From assembly GCA_024516035.1 (NCBI GenBank), contig CM044967.1:5698859-5762858 (forward strand): DNA of 64,000 bases. The letters are read 5' to 3'. Positions 34,301-43,236 of this stretch are shown here, in pieces. This DNA comes from Bactericera cockerelli. Lineage: Eukaryota > Arthropoda > Insecta > Hemiptera > Triozidae. A program made the translations under genes and the position numbers. How positions within the stretch are numbered: the first letter of the stretch is position 1; the number at the start of each line of letters is the position of its first letter. The notes below the pieces were generated by a model. That model was not told the DNA's origin, ran no database searches, and saw only the letters and a program-made list of their open reading frames with translations.

Positions 34301-36820
34301 GGTAGCTTAAGGAAAATAATTATCGTTCCAGGTAGGGGACGCTGGAATGATGCAAAAATCCCCTCAAGAGTACGAGAGCGTGCAATTTACAAACAATCGC
34401 GGTGGTTTTCATATTTTTAATCATTTTTTACCCTTTTTTTCTCCCTGGAAAAGACCCCTTTGGCCTCTGTTATTTTTTTTTCCATAGTCAATTTAGTTTA
34501 GAAAGTTTGCACGTTAAACAATCACCTGTTCGTAGCCTCAATTTTATCCATTTTGAACATTATTATTTATTTTCTAGGTATATTTTCTTCCTTTGTAAAA
34601 GTTTTATACATAATTGCTCATAAATAAAAGACAGTCTGTCTATTATTTATGTCTTCATAATAAGAGTCTATAACTCTATATAATAAGATACCATAATTTA
34701 TGTACCTTTAGTAGTCACCGTGGCAGAGTGAGTTAACGCGCTAGGCATTGCACGCATGGTGACCTGCGTTCGATCCCCAGCGGGGCAGGATTTTTTCTGC
34801 TCTGTTCTTGGGTGTTCGGAGTCCACTCATACCTCGTGAGGAAAAATGAGTAGCTGCTTTAATGTTAGTAGCGACAAGTGGCGGAATTATAGGCAAAAAT
34901 AAGATATTAGGATATTAAAAGATATGGAAAAAGTCCTATAATTCTGAAGTAAAAATCCGCTACCCACTAAAAATTGTGATATAATAACACAAAGAAACTC
35001 ATTATTATTATTATAATTTTTCCATTATTATTATTAGTCCTTATCGGACAGTATGATTATTATTATCACTTACTCAAGGCAGTAGGGTCCCACTTGCTGC
35101 AGGTTTGGTTTTTCGCCTTGATAAACGGCCTCGGAGTTGGTGACATTGAAGAAGTATAAATCGTCGTAGATAGCAATGGGCAACTTGGACCACAAGGCCC
35201 TCATGTCTGTCCCCTCTACCAGTCGAACTTGCTGAAATACGAAGAAGATAACAATAATAATACAAATATGACTTTTTTGTACGGTAGGGTCCAACACATG
35301 CTAACGCACTCAGGACCCTACTGAAACTTTGCGATTAAAAGAGAAGAAGATGATTATATGTAAATAAATATATTTCAAGTATTTGTTGGAAAAAAAAAAT
35401 AATAATACTGTTCAGTGGAAGGTAACCACTAGGCGAGGTTAATGCTCAAAGCATTTACTGCCACCTAACCCTCAAAATATTTTTATTATGTGGTCATATT
35501 CTTAAATAAATGAGGAAAAATGCATGCACTGGGTGGGATTCGAACCAACGGATCGCAACGCTAACTGGATTACCAGTAAAATTTAATTCATTTTGTAAAT
35601 ATGTATATTATATTCGAATCTTAGATGTTAGAATGTTAAAAACAAATGTTAAAACAAAAAATTAATAGTCAAAAAATTAATAAATCAATATTTTTAAACT
35701 AAATATTCATAATGAATTTAAATTAAATTTCAGAAATTATCTGTGCCTATCTCACTGAATTGTTTGTTCTTATTTGATAAGTTCATAATAGGTAAATGCG
35801 AAATCGGAATCATCTTTTTCAGGTAAAAATTCCCTGTTTTTTGTAGATACTAGAATTTTAGAAACATAGTATGCTGCTTGTAGAGAGTTATTGTAAATTG
35901 TAATTTATCATGTTAAATAATTGAGAAAATCTTGGAAGTGATTTAGAATTACAGCCTATAGCTTTACCGAAAAAATATTATTATAAAAACGACAATTTCT
36001 ATTAATTTACAAATGTATAGTAAATTTATGTAATGTCATTTTTGTACCGAACTTGCAGCTGGATCGATAATACGAAGGACTTGTAACGCGGAGATCGATG
36101 GTTCGAATCCCAAATACGGCGTAAATTGAATAAGGCTAGTTTGTGAGATGGTGATTTCTAACAAAAAAATTGACAGTTATTTCGACCTGGTTGGTCTTTA
36201 GTTCAAATAAGATAGTTTTAAATTATTTGTTTACTCTGGTGCCTCCACAAATCAAAAATAAATGTGAGAGATTGTGAAATCACGCGATTGTGATTGATAC
36301 AAATATGATAACAAAGTACCTCAAGAAAGTACACCAGAAAATAAGCAGTACCTCAACAAATAAGCTGAATTGGAACCAGTTGTTCTGAATTTCTGATATA
36401 ATATTACTGTATTAATTTTGATGTATGTAGAATAGAATAGAATATACCTTGTTTATACTGCCGAGGTAAGACTGAAAAGAGTAAAGGGACTGCCGAGGTA
36501 AGTCCCTTTACTCCAGCAGTCAAACAGGTCTTATATATTTTCTAGGATAAATTTATATCCTATATTTTATAGGAGATATAAAGGAGATTTTATAGGAGAA
36601 TTTTATAGGAGAAATATAGATATGTAATATTTCTGTTTCAAATAAAGGTTTATTTATTTATTTATGATAACAAAAAACGCACCTTTTACATATATATATT
36701 TTTTTTTTTTACCTTTCCGATTTGACCTTTCAAAATGCCTTTGAATCCGAACCACCCGAACCAAAGTCCAAACAGGAGCAGGAGGGCGCCGGCTATAATG
36801 TACGCGGCTCCAGGGGGCAT
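25054..36820 (-). CDS. Snmp: Sensory neuron membrane protein (SNMP), CD36 family
   Basis: Nine coding exons, from 5' to 3': 36713-36820, 35074-35231, 32745-32892, 31314-31574, 28791-29005, 28199-28365, 27511-27629, 26663-26794, 25054-25326. They total 1581 bases and 526 residues; all phases agree. CD36 proteins are two-pass membrane receptors with a large lipid-binding ectodomain; SNMPs act in insect pheromone and lipid sensing. Seen here: an N-terminal membrane segment (about 7-26), LTGDEEIIVPHF, ILFEGILLNC, GVKNTRDVGRV, CNTIQGTDSTIFPPF, CWC, GLNPNKEEHGIYMDVEP and a C-terminal membrane segment (about 460-482) before a 44-residue cytoplasmic tail. N-glycosylation sequons include NVT, NCT, NAT, NDT and NLS. 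GTDSTIFPP and the exon pattern lean toward SNMP2, but subtype is not settled. An in-frame TGA lies upstream of the ATG. Confidence 0.93.
25327..26196 (-). other. SNMP intron 8, part without other features
   Basis: AT-rich intronic DNA. The segment 25440-25560 resembles 32935-33040 inverted (TATAAGTGCATACTCATATT), a small dispersed repeat. Confidence 0.45.
26197..26395 (+). mobile_element. SINE-A in SNMP intron 8
   Basis: GCTAACGCGCTAGTCTGGTA, GGTTCGAATCCCACCCAGTG and the family tail. The stretch after it (26395-26590) also matches sequence following the SINE at 21120, so a larger segment was copied. Confidence 0.85.
26663..26794 (-). CDS. Snmp: SNMP exon 8
   Basis: Acceptor GCATTTCAAG, donor GTGAGT, phases 0/0. 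Codes ITGAAFNVRMRIQFNMF to LHPLFWLQS, the conserved block before the last membrane helix. Confidence 0.92.
26788..27030 (-). repeat. Three tandem units carrying the exon-8 acceptor region
   Basis: Units of about 85-90 bases contain CTTGAAATGCAAAG(T/C)TAAGTTAC, TACTTTATTTATACTGC and AGGGTGGTATGCAGAGTCC. Each has on the minus strand the same GCATTTCAAG acceptor used by exon 8. Confidence 0.85.
27066..27285 (-). repeat. Dispersed repeat M, inverted
   Basis: CATGCAGTTGAAAGCG(GC)GACG and TTTCCAGCAAATGGAGGGTG complement the repeat at 49775-49990. Confidence 0.7.
27293..27487 (-). mobile_element. SINE-B in SNMP intron 7
   Basis: Minus-strand copy: B box complement GGTTTCGAACCCGCGAC and head complement CACCGAGCTACCGGGAC are clear. 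Its head ends 24 bases from the exon-7 donor. Confidence 0.87.
27511..27629 (-). CDS. Snmp: SNMP exon 7
   Basis: Acceptor TTTTTTTTCAG, donor GTAAGT. Completes a split glycine codon, then APMVLTQPHFYDG to GLNPNKEEHGIYMDVEP, the family's most conserved C-terminal ectodomain block. Confidence 0.94.
27923..28167. mobile_element. hAT-like MITE in SNMP intron 6
   Basis: Inverted ends CAGGCGCGGCTGGTG and CACCAGCCGCGCCTG are nearly perfect, flanked by the 8-bp duplication CTCTCTAA (27915-27922 and 28168-28175). 245 bp, no ORF. A diverged relative is at 44550-44782. It ends about 30 bases from the exon-6 donor. Confidence 0.9.
28199..28365 (-). CDS. Snmp: SNMP exon 6
   Basis: Acceptor TTCTTTGCAG, donor GTGAGT. 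Codes TIRLQYSGQKVKYKGV to GAIDMSKCLG, with the CWC pair and further cysteines that form conserved CD36 disulfides. Confidence 0.93.
28395..28590 (+). repeat. Dispersed repeat P in SNMP intron 5
   Basis: GGGTTGGGTGGAAGAGATTG to CCGCCCTTTAGTTAGGACAT, then AATAAAGAGTTGTATAATAA. Same as 17500-17705. Confidence 0.75.
28608..28785 (-). pseudogene. Two partial tandem copies of SNMP exon 6 with its acceptor
   Basis: 28611-28673 and 28688-28750 repeat the first 40 or so bases of exon 6 and its acceptor (TTTGCAGGACTATCCGACTA on the minus strand). The second of these has an extra CT and other changes. They lie between exon 5 and the true exon 6. Confidence 0.88.
28791..29005 (-). CDS. Snmp: SNMP exon 5
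   Basis: Acceptor TGATTTCCACAG, donor GTAAAA. Codes RNATANKNRMEVLRG to FFAADLCR, including VGRVTKFNGKEKLSTW and GTDSTIFPPF. Joins exon 4 in phase 0 without any intervening micro-exon. Confidence 0.94.
29019..29068 (-). repeat. Double copy of a dispersed pyrimidine-rich motif at the exon-5 acceptor
   Basis: Minus strand: ACTTCTCACTTTTCTGTTTC and a second partial copy directly upstream of the acceptor. They form most of its pyrimidine tract. Confidence 0.75.
29342..29640 (+). mobile_element. SINE-F in SNMP intron 4
   Basis: Head GTCACCGTGGCCGAGTGAGT, box CCTGGGTTCGATCCCC, body TCTGCTCTGTTCTTGGGTGT and CCAGTGGCGGAATTATAGGC. Near-identical to 34711-35005. Confidence 0.85.
29919..30047. mobile_element. 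PIF/Harbinger-like MITE, family K (129 bp)
   Basis: Ends GGGCGAAATTATTAGAC and GTCTATTAATTTCGCCC, flanked by TAA on both sides (29916-29918 and 30048-30050). Same length as the copy at 20239. Confidence 0.85.
30281..30438. mobile_element. PIF/Harbinger-like MITE, family J (158 bp)
   Basis: Ends GGGCCGAATTATGAAACAGG and CCTGTTTCATGGGCC; TTA at 30278-30280 and 30439-30441. Confidence 0.83.
30442..31313 (-). other. SNMP intron 4, no further feature
   Basis: AT-rich intronic sequence; I see no gene or clear repeat. Confidence 0.5.
31314..31574 (-). CDS. Snmp: SNMP exon 4
   Basis: Acceptor TTAATATCACCAG, donor GTAAGT, phases 0/0. Codes GLLLQTARDTPGALAF through YMRTTPNQILFEGILLNC to YKVSVFGH. 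The ILFEG..NC stretch is characteristic of SNMPs. Confidence 0.93.
31620..31925 (-). mobile_element. SINE-G in SNMP intron 3
   Basis: Minus copy: CGTAGTATGCCTCCCCTCTG, TTAGGTGCTGGGCACTG-like body and GGGTCTGAAGCCGGGACC at the B box. Confidence 0.78.
31932..32052 (+). repeat. SINE-B tail fragment
   Basis: CTCCCATTTGGGATTTTTACC through GGCGATATTATTATTATTAT; the head is missing. Confidence 0.75.
32090..32735 (-). repeat. Tandem repeat with a splice-donor-like site in each unit
   Basis: About seven units of 73-90 bases share AAAGACATGACTAACATTGC, GAAGAGATCTTACACAGGTA and GTGCTAAAACTTACCAAAA. On the minus strand each reads TTTTTGGTAAGT, a good donor. The last unit touches the true exon-3 donor. 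A short element with ATACCTTGTTTATACTGCCG, also at 36440, interrupts the array near 32536-32625. Confidence 0.88.
32745..32892 (-). CDS. Snmp: SNMP exon 3
   Basis: Acceptor TTCTACTTCCAG, donor GTAAGT. Completes an Asp codon, then EWMEKVGLIDDEKTDTV to LTGDEEIIVPHFVLL. Confidence 0.93.
33270..33578. repeat. Foldback MITE, family I, with a second foldback nested inside
   Basis: Outer arms CATTCCAGAAACC and TGTTTCTGGAACGGGGC; inner pairing CACAACGCACTCTGATTG with CAATCAGAGTGCGTTGTG. The element at 33424-33552 splits its right arm. Confidence 0.8.
33424..33552. mobile_element. Nested MITE with CACTGAG termini
   Basis: Ends CACTGAGAAAAA and TTTTTCTCAGTG, flanked by the direct repeat GAGAGTG (33417-33423 and 33553-33559). 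Two internal copies of CATCCTTGTTAGCTA are present. Confidence 0.7.
34024..34245 (+). mobile_element. SINE-A in SNMP intron 2
   Basis: ACTGGTAGTCAAGTGGTTAA head, GGTTCGAATCCCACCCA box, and CCTCGCCTGGTGGTTACC tail. Confidence 0.85.
34711..35005 (+). mobile_element. SINE-F in SNMP intron 2
   Basis: GTCACCGTGGCAGAGTGAGT head, TGCGTTCGATCCCCAGC box, same body as 29342-29640. Confidence 0.85.
35074..35231 (-). CDS. Snmp: SNMP exon 2
   Basis: Acceptor CGTATTTCAG, donor GTAAGT. Codes QVRLVEGTDMRALWSKL to NLQQVGPYCL; ends two bases into an Asp codon. Confidence 0.93.
35400..35575 (-). mobile_element. SINE-A, truncated head, SNMP intron 1
   Basis: Minus copy: CAGTGGAAGGTAACCACTAG end, TGCACTGGGTGGGATTCGAA at the B box; the head stops within the anticodon region. 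Confidence 0.8.
36056..36180 (+). repeat. Degenerate SINE-D-like copy
   Basis: CAGCTGGATCGATAA, GACTTGTAACGCGGAGATCG and GGTTCGAATCCCAA are recognisable but diverged. Confidence 0.6.
36713..36820 (-). CDS. Snmp: SNMP exon 1 (start and first membrane segment)
   Basis: ATG in the context AGCAAAATGC; codes MPPGAAYIIAGALLLLF then GLWFGWFGFKGILKGQIGK and a phase-0 donor GTAAAA. The in-frame TGA at about 36860 shows this is the start. Confidence 0.92.
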
Positions 36821-37296
36821 TTTGCTGTCCTTAATGTCGTCAGCACTCTCCTGGATTCAGATTGAACTGAACTTCAGTTGTCTCTCTAGTTCCAGTTTGT
36901 ATATTCTAGGTCGCGTGTTACCGGGATGGGACAGAGCTAGTGTATAATTTCCGTCCGAGGATGTCATTATGTAAGCTACAGGGTCACCGAGAAGCTAATT
37001 AGCCGGTCCGGTCGGTATGGAAGGAAAACAGTCCATTATTTGTGGATTTATGAAATCTTCAAGATTTTAGGATCCTACGGAAGTAGAAAAAATATTAATA
37101 ATAATCATAAATCATTTGTTTTATTTTTCATATTTTTTTGTAAACAGAGGACCCATCTTAAGCCATTTTTATTTGGCTTATAAGACAAGGTTTCTAAGGC
37201 TTCTAAGATTAAGATTTGTAAGGCTCATTTATTGTTAAAATAAAGGACGTTAAACAGATAAGGTACTATATTTGTTAAGTCAAAAGACAATAACAC
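36821..37296 (-). promoter_or_regulatory. Probable SNMP 5' UTR and promoter region
   Basis: The sequence just upstream of the start is less AT-rich to about 37020, compatible with a 5' UTR. No TATA box or initiator can be assigned with confidence. Confidence 0.35.
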
Positions 37297-37400
37297 CAAG
37301 TCTGGCTATGGGTCTATGAACAGGGAGTAAACCAGCAGTCTGGCTGTGGGATTATAAACAGAGAGTAGACCAGCATTGGCTTGGTTCTGGGGGCCCTTGT
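37297..37400 (+). repeat. Dispersed repeat H
   Basis: Two units around AGTCTGGCT(A/G)TGGG and ACAGGGAGTAAACCAGCA, then GGCTTGGTTCTGGGGGCCC. Confidence 0.7.
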
Positions 37401-37530
37401 CAATTATTAGCCTCCTTGTAATCTGCAGGTCGTTGGTTCAAGTCCCAAGTTAAGCAAAGATTTAGTAAAACGAATTGGAGCAGTTGGGATATCACGATTG
37501 TGATTAACACAAATACTTACCTATGATAAT
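37400..37530 (+). repeat. SINE-D fragment
   Basis: CTTGTAATCTGCAGGTCGTT, GGTTCAAGTCCCAAGTTAAG and GGGATATCACGATTGTGATT. Confidence 0.6.
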
Positions 37531-37819
37531 TTAGATAGGATTCATTTTATGGCAATGAAACAAGAGCAAATTTAGGCGTTTATTACTCATGATATCACTT
37601 CTTTTTAGGAATCCTCCCTTTTTTTTGTTGAAAAGTGATATTTGTTGAAAAGACTAAAAGAAGAATCTGAAAACTTGGTTACCATGAACATACCTAATGA
37701 CTTGTTAATAAGTAGATTGGTGTCACATTTACACGAGAGTGATTTAATTAAAAATTTCACCATGAGTCTTGAACCAACCCTAGAATTGTTTACACAAAAC
37801 TCCTCAATACATCTTAATA

Positions 37820-38036
37820 ATAATAATAATAACACTCTTTAGTGGAAGGTAAGCACTAGGCGAGGTTAACGCTCAAAGCATTTTCTACCACCTAACCCTC
37901 AGAGTCTAATTATTATGTGGTCACAAACTCAAATTAATGAGGAAAAATCCATGCATTGGGTGGGATTCGAACCAACGGATCTCTACGCTATCTGGATCAC
38001 CAGACTAGCGCGTTAACCACTTGACTACCAGTGCAC
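37820..38036 (-). mobile_element. SINE-A
   Basis: Minus copy: GGTGGGATTCGAACCAACGG at the B box and CTTGACTACCAGTGCAC at the head; full length. Confidence 0.87.
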
Positions 38037-38249
38037 GTTCTTCTTCTTCTTCTTCTCTGGTCGTGCCCGATTCCTGACTTTGACGATCATGGTACTGATT
38101 TCTTCCCTGATTCTTCCCTCTTCACTCGAACTCAGGAACCAATCCTTAAGATTCCCCATTATTATTATTATCTGACCTGGTTGCAGGGTTTTCAGTGAAA
38201 CCCTTACAATTAACACTGCGACCTAATTAGATCTATTGTGACCAGTTGA

Positions 38250-38485
38250 TTCTATTTGGTTTTAACGTCCTGACTGAGATAGTCAGGACGGGGGTTTTAC
38301 CCTCCATTCGCTTGGAATCGTACCAGCTACCCACAATAACCTCACCCAGCCTGGGTAGGGCCGGAAATCACGTGTTTGGATGGAACAGAATTTTCGTCGA
38401 AAAGTCTGCCCCAACCGGGAGTTGAACTCGGGAACTCTGGACTACGGGCAGTAGTCACAACCGTTACGCAACGGAGGCTGATTCC
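38250..38485 (-). mobile_element. SINE-C
   Basis: Minus copy: head complement CAGTAGTCACAACCGTTACG, box complement GGGAGTTGAACTCGGG, body CTCACCCAGCCTGGGTAGGG. Confidence 0.8.
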
Positions 38486-38989
38486 CCATCCATGATGTTC
38501 TATTTCTAGGCATCTGAAGAAAATCTCGAAAACTCCAAGATTCAAGAGAAAATTTGAAAATCCCAAAATTAGTTAATTAAACTTCAGCCACTGAAACGCA
38601 TAATATACCAACCCACCGCGCTCTTTTTAGTGAAAACAAATTAGTTTTGAAACTCTTTTTCCAAGGCGCCTCAGCAAAGGAAAAAGTTCATGATCAATTA
38701 AAAAGTTGATAATTTACGAGAGTTTCGTTGGGAGTAAATGTTCGTTTTTTCCAGGGTCCTCTCTGCATGCGTGATTTTTCAGCAAAGTAAGGAATAATCT
38801 TACGAGATGGGGAAATAGTGACTTCATTTCCGGATCGACCGGTTGGGTGGAAGAGCTCACAATTTTGAGAATCCTGCCGTTGAAGCCTTAAAAAAAATCA
38901 ACTATACTATTTTTTTCAAGTCATTGTAATAGACTGGTTGGAGTTCCACAAGAGAAGCATCAATTATCACACCGACCTCTATTTAGTTC

Positions 38990-39160
38990 TACTATTAATT
39001 CTATTGTGACCAGTTGATTCTAATTCTGATTACGTCCTGATTTGAAGTAGTCAGGACGGGGTTTTACCCTGAATTCGCTAGGAAACGTACCAGCTACCCA
39101 CATGAACCTCAATAAACCTGGGTAGGGCGGGAAATGGATGGAACAGAATTTCTCGGAAGT
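38990..39160 (-). repeat. SINE-C body fragment
   Basis: CGTACCAGCTACCCACAT and CCTGGGTAGGGCGGGAAAT complement the family-C body. Confidence 0.65.
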
Positions 39161-40523
39161 AATAAAAGAAACACACACCAACATAATTGTACTACCTCTG
39201 TGACTGACTCATACTTATGGTACCTGCTTGGTATTACCCAAATACCCATACTGCTATTTTGAATAATTAAATAGATATACAGTTGAACCATTAAATAGAA
39301 CTTTTTTTTAATTTTGTATAAAAGTAATATACATATAAAAATATGTTACACTGGAACCTGGATTTAACACATTAGAATTTTATTTCTGTGCGACGCCTTA
39401 TCGATCAAGCTAATACTGAGGTCTGTGGTATGAATGAATTTTGAATTGAATTGAATTGAATTGAATTTGTTTTATTTGAGTGTAATACAATACAGTTAAT
39501 TAAATCAACCTATTACATTATATCACACTATGAACTAAATTAACAATAAATTATAATTATAAAAACAATATTATTGGAGGTGAATAATTTTTAGAGAAAA
39601 AGAGTGACAAGAGAAACGGTATATAAGAAAGAATATGTATGTAATAATTTTAAAACCCTAATAACTAGATTCGTATTATAGGCTAATGGCCATCTGAATG
39701 GAAGAGAAAATTTGAGAAAATAATGAATAATAATAATAATAATATCGCCTTTTTTATACAGTCAACAAACCTAGATAAAATAATAATAATACCCTTTAGT
39801 CGAAGTTAACCTCCAGGCGAGGTTAATGCAAAGCATTCTACCACCTAACCGGATATAATAGAAAAATCTTTATAATAGAGAAAATCTGAGGTCCCTGCTA
39901 TACCTGTTTTATGTGTAATAGAGAACTGGCTATATTAGAAACTACTTTATTATAGACTTTTTGCCCTGGGTTCTAATATAGGTATCCCAGGTTGTACTGT
40001 TTATTTTCTGCACAGTTTTGTGTTTATATAATTTAAAATAATGTCGTTATTTTTTTATTTATTATTATTATTATTTTTTTTTGAACAATATACGGGCATA
40101 TTTACCCTGTACTAACTAATTTTACAATTCATTTTCCTAACTAATTGTAATAAAAAATATAAAACTATCTAACATAAGACCATCTACTTATCTATAGAAT
40201 ATAGGTGATGTTATAGAACAGAAATGTAGTTCACTGCTTTTGAAAATCCTCAAAAACAAAAAAAGTTATTGAATATTTATTGTGAGTTGTGACTAATCCA
40301 GCCAGCTTAAATCCTGACGTTGTACAATTCTACTATACTGCCTCTGAAATGACAAACTTTGAAAAAACAAAGTTTACTGTAGTATCCAGTATAAAACAAT
40401 CCACAAACTTAGCCCCGATATTAAAATTTATCAATAATAAATGCATCAGATGACCTTTACCTATTATACGTTACAAATACATTAGCAAAAATAACCTAGA
40501 TTGTACTCATTACAAGAATTACC
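39161..40523. other. Stretch without a gene
   Basis: AT-rich. Contains GAATTGAATTGAATTGAATT (39440s) and a diverged SINE-A 3' part near 39785-39850. No gene is supported. Confidence 0.45.
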
Positions 40524-43180
40524 ATATTTATGTAAAGTACCATATTTATGTACCATATTTGGCTAAAGTGATCGAAAAATGTATCTCGAAAAATGATTTC
40601 CTTTCGTGGCAAGAACTTTTTCTTTTTGCATACAGATGTTTGTATACTCCAAAACAAGAGAAAGGCATATCCCTAGTTTCGTCCATGAAGACCAATCTTT
40701 TGAGAAATACTTTGCCAGTTTTGAGTGAAAATCGCAAGTTCAAGTCAGCTCCACTTGAGAAAAGGGTTGAGTACAAAATTGCCGATCATGACATTCGAGG
40801 CGCTGTTAAACTCATATCGTCTACGGATAGTTTTGCTTCCTGTACTCCAGAAACATATCAAGAACTGTTGATGAAGCATCCACCTCCATCTAGACCTCTT
40901 CAATTCCCGTCCGCGCCTGATGATTCTACTCGTCCCCTTGTTGTTGAGTCTTCTGATGTTTTGAAAGCTATTCAGTCCTTTCCGAATGGCTCTAGTGGCG
41001 GAATGGATGCACTACGTCCTCAAAACCTGAAAGACTTAACATCATTCTCAGCTGGGGATTCTGGAGTGAAATTGTTGGATTCGTTAACCAAGCTATGCAA
41101 TTTTATTTTACAAGGAAAGCTCCATGAAGATGTCTGTCCTATATTTTTCGGCGCTTCATTATGCGCACTATCAAAAAAAGATGGCGGTATCCGCCCCATT
41201 GCAGTAGGTGGTACCATCAGGCGTTTGACGGCTAAGTTGGGTTGCTCTCTTGTTTCAGATATCGCTTCAGAATATTTCCACCCCCACCAATTCGGTTTCG
41301 GCACAAAGCTAGGATGTGAAGGCATTATCCATGGAGTCCGTTCCTATTTAAATAAAAACATGACGTCTAACAAAGTTCTTCTCAAAGTGGATTTCCAAAA
41401 CGCCTTCAATTTGCTGGAAAGAGATGTAATTCTCACTCGCGCAAGGGAAAAAATTCCACAACTTTATAATTTCCTTTGGCAAAGCTACAGACATCCCTCA
41501 CACCTTTTTTATAACAGAGATCGGTTGTGCTCACAGGTTGGAGCACAGCAAGGTGATCCTTCCGGGCCTCTGATATTCAGTCTTGCTTTACATCCATTGA
41601 TTATATCGCTCAATTCCGAAATTAATTTATGGTACCTGGATGATGGAACCCTAGCAGACCATCCCAACGTTGTTCTAGACGATTTAAAAACTATCATTGA
41701 AGAAGGTCAAAAAATTGGTCTTATTATCAACCCTTCCAAATGTGAATTATATTTCTGTTCGGATTCACCGGATGGATCAGAAATTCTAGAAAAATTCAAT
41801 TCTCTTGCTCCCGGTATACGCGTTGTCTCCGATCTAGACCTCGAATTATTAGGTTCCCCCATATTGATAAATGGCCAAGAAAAAATTGCTAAGCAAAAAT
41901 TTGAAAAAATTTCCATCCTTGTTGAGCGTTTGGAAAAAATCCAAGCTCATTATGCTTATTTCTTGTTAAGGAATTGTATTGGTATTCCCAAATTAACCTA
42001 CTTATTGCGTACAACGCCTCTATGGTGCTCGCCCATTCTGTTAGATAATATAGAGCTCATGATAAAATCATCCCTAGAAAAAATTTTAAACGTAGAACTT
42101 GAAAACTTACAATGGAAACAAGCTTGCCTTCCGATCAACAAAGGTGGTTTAGGTATCCCTAATGTTAAAGATTTGGTAATCCCTGCTTTCTTGGCCTCTG
42201 CATATGGCGTTGAAGGACTCGTATCTAGCATAATGCATATTCAGGATTACGAGTCTGAATTATGTCATATGAAAGAGGCTTTGAGAGAGTGGGTTTCCAT
42301 CAATCCTGAAATTCCATCAAAAGTTTCACAACAAAGTGATTGGCAAGCAATTACCATCGATCGTATTATTACATCATTGCAATTTCCATCTGAGATTGAG
42401 AAACAAAGATTTCAAGTTCTACAAAATAATTTTTCAGGGGCTTGGCTCAGGGCTGTCCCCAGTCCAAATATCGGAAATTTTTTGGATAATCAATCAATGA
42501 GGATATCTGTAGGGTTAAGGTTGGGCTGCAAATTGTGCCGACCACATAACTGCAATAGTTGTGGGAGCGAAGTAGATTGTTTTGGTCGCCACGGCCTAAG
42601 TTGCCGAAGTAGTGCGGGTAGATTTTCACGGCACAATGAAATCAATAAAATATTACAAAGATCCCTAGCTTCAGTTAACATTAGCTCACGTTTAGAACCG
42701 AATGGACTACTTCGAGAGGACGGAAAGAGGCCTGATGGTATCACGAACATTGCATGGGAGAGGGGAAGAAGTCTCGTGTGGGATGTGACCTGTGTAGACT
42801 CATTGGCCCCCTCACATTTACAAGCCAGCCTGGAACCAGGGTACCCCGGTGAATCTGCTGCAAGGAAGAAACATGCAAAATACGAGAGAATAAAAGAAAA
42901 TCACTCGTTTCTTCCTTTTGCAGTAGAGACACTGGGACCATGGTGCCAGGAGGCTGTGCAGTTTTTGAATGTGCTGGGGTCAAGTTTACACAGGGCATCT
43001 GGAGAATCGCGCTCGCGTTCTTACCTCATTGAACGAATCTCTCTTTCAATTCAACGAGGTAATAGCGCGAGTGTGATGGGAACTCTCCCCTCTTCCATTG
43101 CATTGGAAGAAATTTTTTATTTGTAATATGTAAAAAATAAAAATACAACATAAAATAATTTTACACCCTTTGGTGTTGGT

Positions 43181-43227
<47 letters not shown>

Positions 43228-43236
43228 TTATGTAAA
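40524..43236 (+). mobile_element. R2-group-like non-LTR retrotransposon, 5'-truncated, recent
   Basis: The 13-bp duplication ATATTTATGTAAA lies at 40524-40536 and 43224-43236. The element ends with 40 A (43184-43223). Its only ORF is open over 855 codons but starts without a proper ATG, showing 5' truncation. A small copied segment (GTACCATATTTATGTACCAT) at the 5' junction is a common trace of target-primed reverse transcription. It is not in rDNA. Two 3' relatives exist in this window. Confidence 0.92.
40559..43126 (+). CDS. Reverse transcriptase with C-terminal restriction-like endonuclease (non-LTR ORF, 5'-truncated)
   Basis: 855 codons without interruption. The RT core spans about residues 140-400: KKDGGIRPIAVGG near 206, LLKVDFQNAFN with catalytic D278, QQGDPSGP at 330-337, and the catalytic YLDD at 359-362. 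The C-terminal half has a cysteine/histidine cluster (CKLCRPHNCNSCG ... HGLSC, 657-682), then RPDG (724-727) and WDVT (D742), as in the RLE endonuclease of R2-group elements. The last motif, SIQRGNSASVMG, is shared with the remnants at 5828 and 47880. The frame begins at a TTG only because the insertion starts there; the first in-frame ATG is at about 40686. Lineage within RLE-type elements is unresolved. The parent protein would have further N-terminal sequence. Confidence 0.9.
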   Translation: MAKVIEKCISKNDFLSWQELFLFAYRCLYTPKQEKGISLVSSMKTNLLRNTLPVLSENRKFKSAPLEKRVEYKIADHDIRGAVKLISSTDSFASCTPETYQELLMKHPPPSRPLQFPSAPDDSTRPLVVESSDVLKAIQSFPNGSSGGMDALRPQNLKDLTSFSAGDSGVKLLDSLTKLCNFILQGKLHEDVCPIFFGASLCALSKKDGGIRPIAVGGTIRRLTAKLGCSLVSDIASEYFHPHQFGFGTKLGCEGIIHGVRSYLNKNMTSNKVLLKVDFQNAFNLLERDVILTRAREKIPQLYNFLWQSYRHPSHLFYNRDRLCSQVGAQQGDPSGPLIFSLALHPLIISLNSEINLWYLDDGTLADHPNVVLDDLKTIIEEGQKIGLIINPSKCELYFCSDSPDGSEILEKFNSLAPGIRVVSDLDLELLGSPILINGQEKIAKQKFEKISILVERLEKIQAHYAYFLLRNCIGIPKLTYLLRTTPLWCSPILLDNIELMIKSSLEKILNVELENLQWKQACLPINKGGLGIPNVKDLVIPAFLASAYGVEGLVSSIMHIQDYESELCHMKEALREWVSINPEIPSKVSQQSDWQAITIDRIITSLQFPSEIEKQRFQVLQNNFSGAWLRAVPSPNIGNFLDNQSMRISVGLRLGCKLCRPHNCNSCGSEVDCFGRHGLSCRSSAGRFSRHNEINKILQRSLASVNISSRLEPNGLLREDGKRPDGITNIAWERGRSLVWDVTCVDSLAPSHLQASLEPGYPGESAARKKHAKYERIKENHSFLPFAVETLGPWCQEAVQFLNVLGSSLHRASGESRSRSYLIERISLSIQRGNSASVMGTLPSSIALEEIFYL

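Noticed and set aside
40559..40685. TTG at 40559 as a genuine start of the retrotransposon ORF
   Set aside because: The insertion boundary lies just upstream, so the frame merely begins there; the real N-terminus was lost by 5' truncation.
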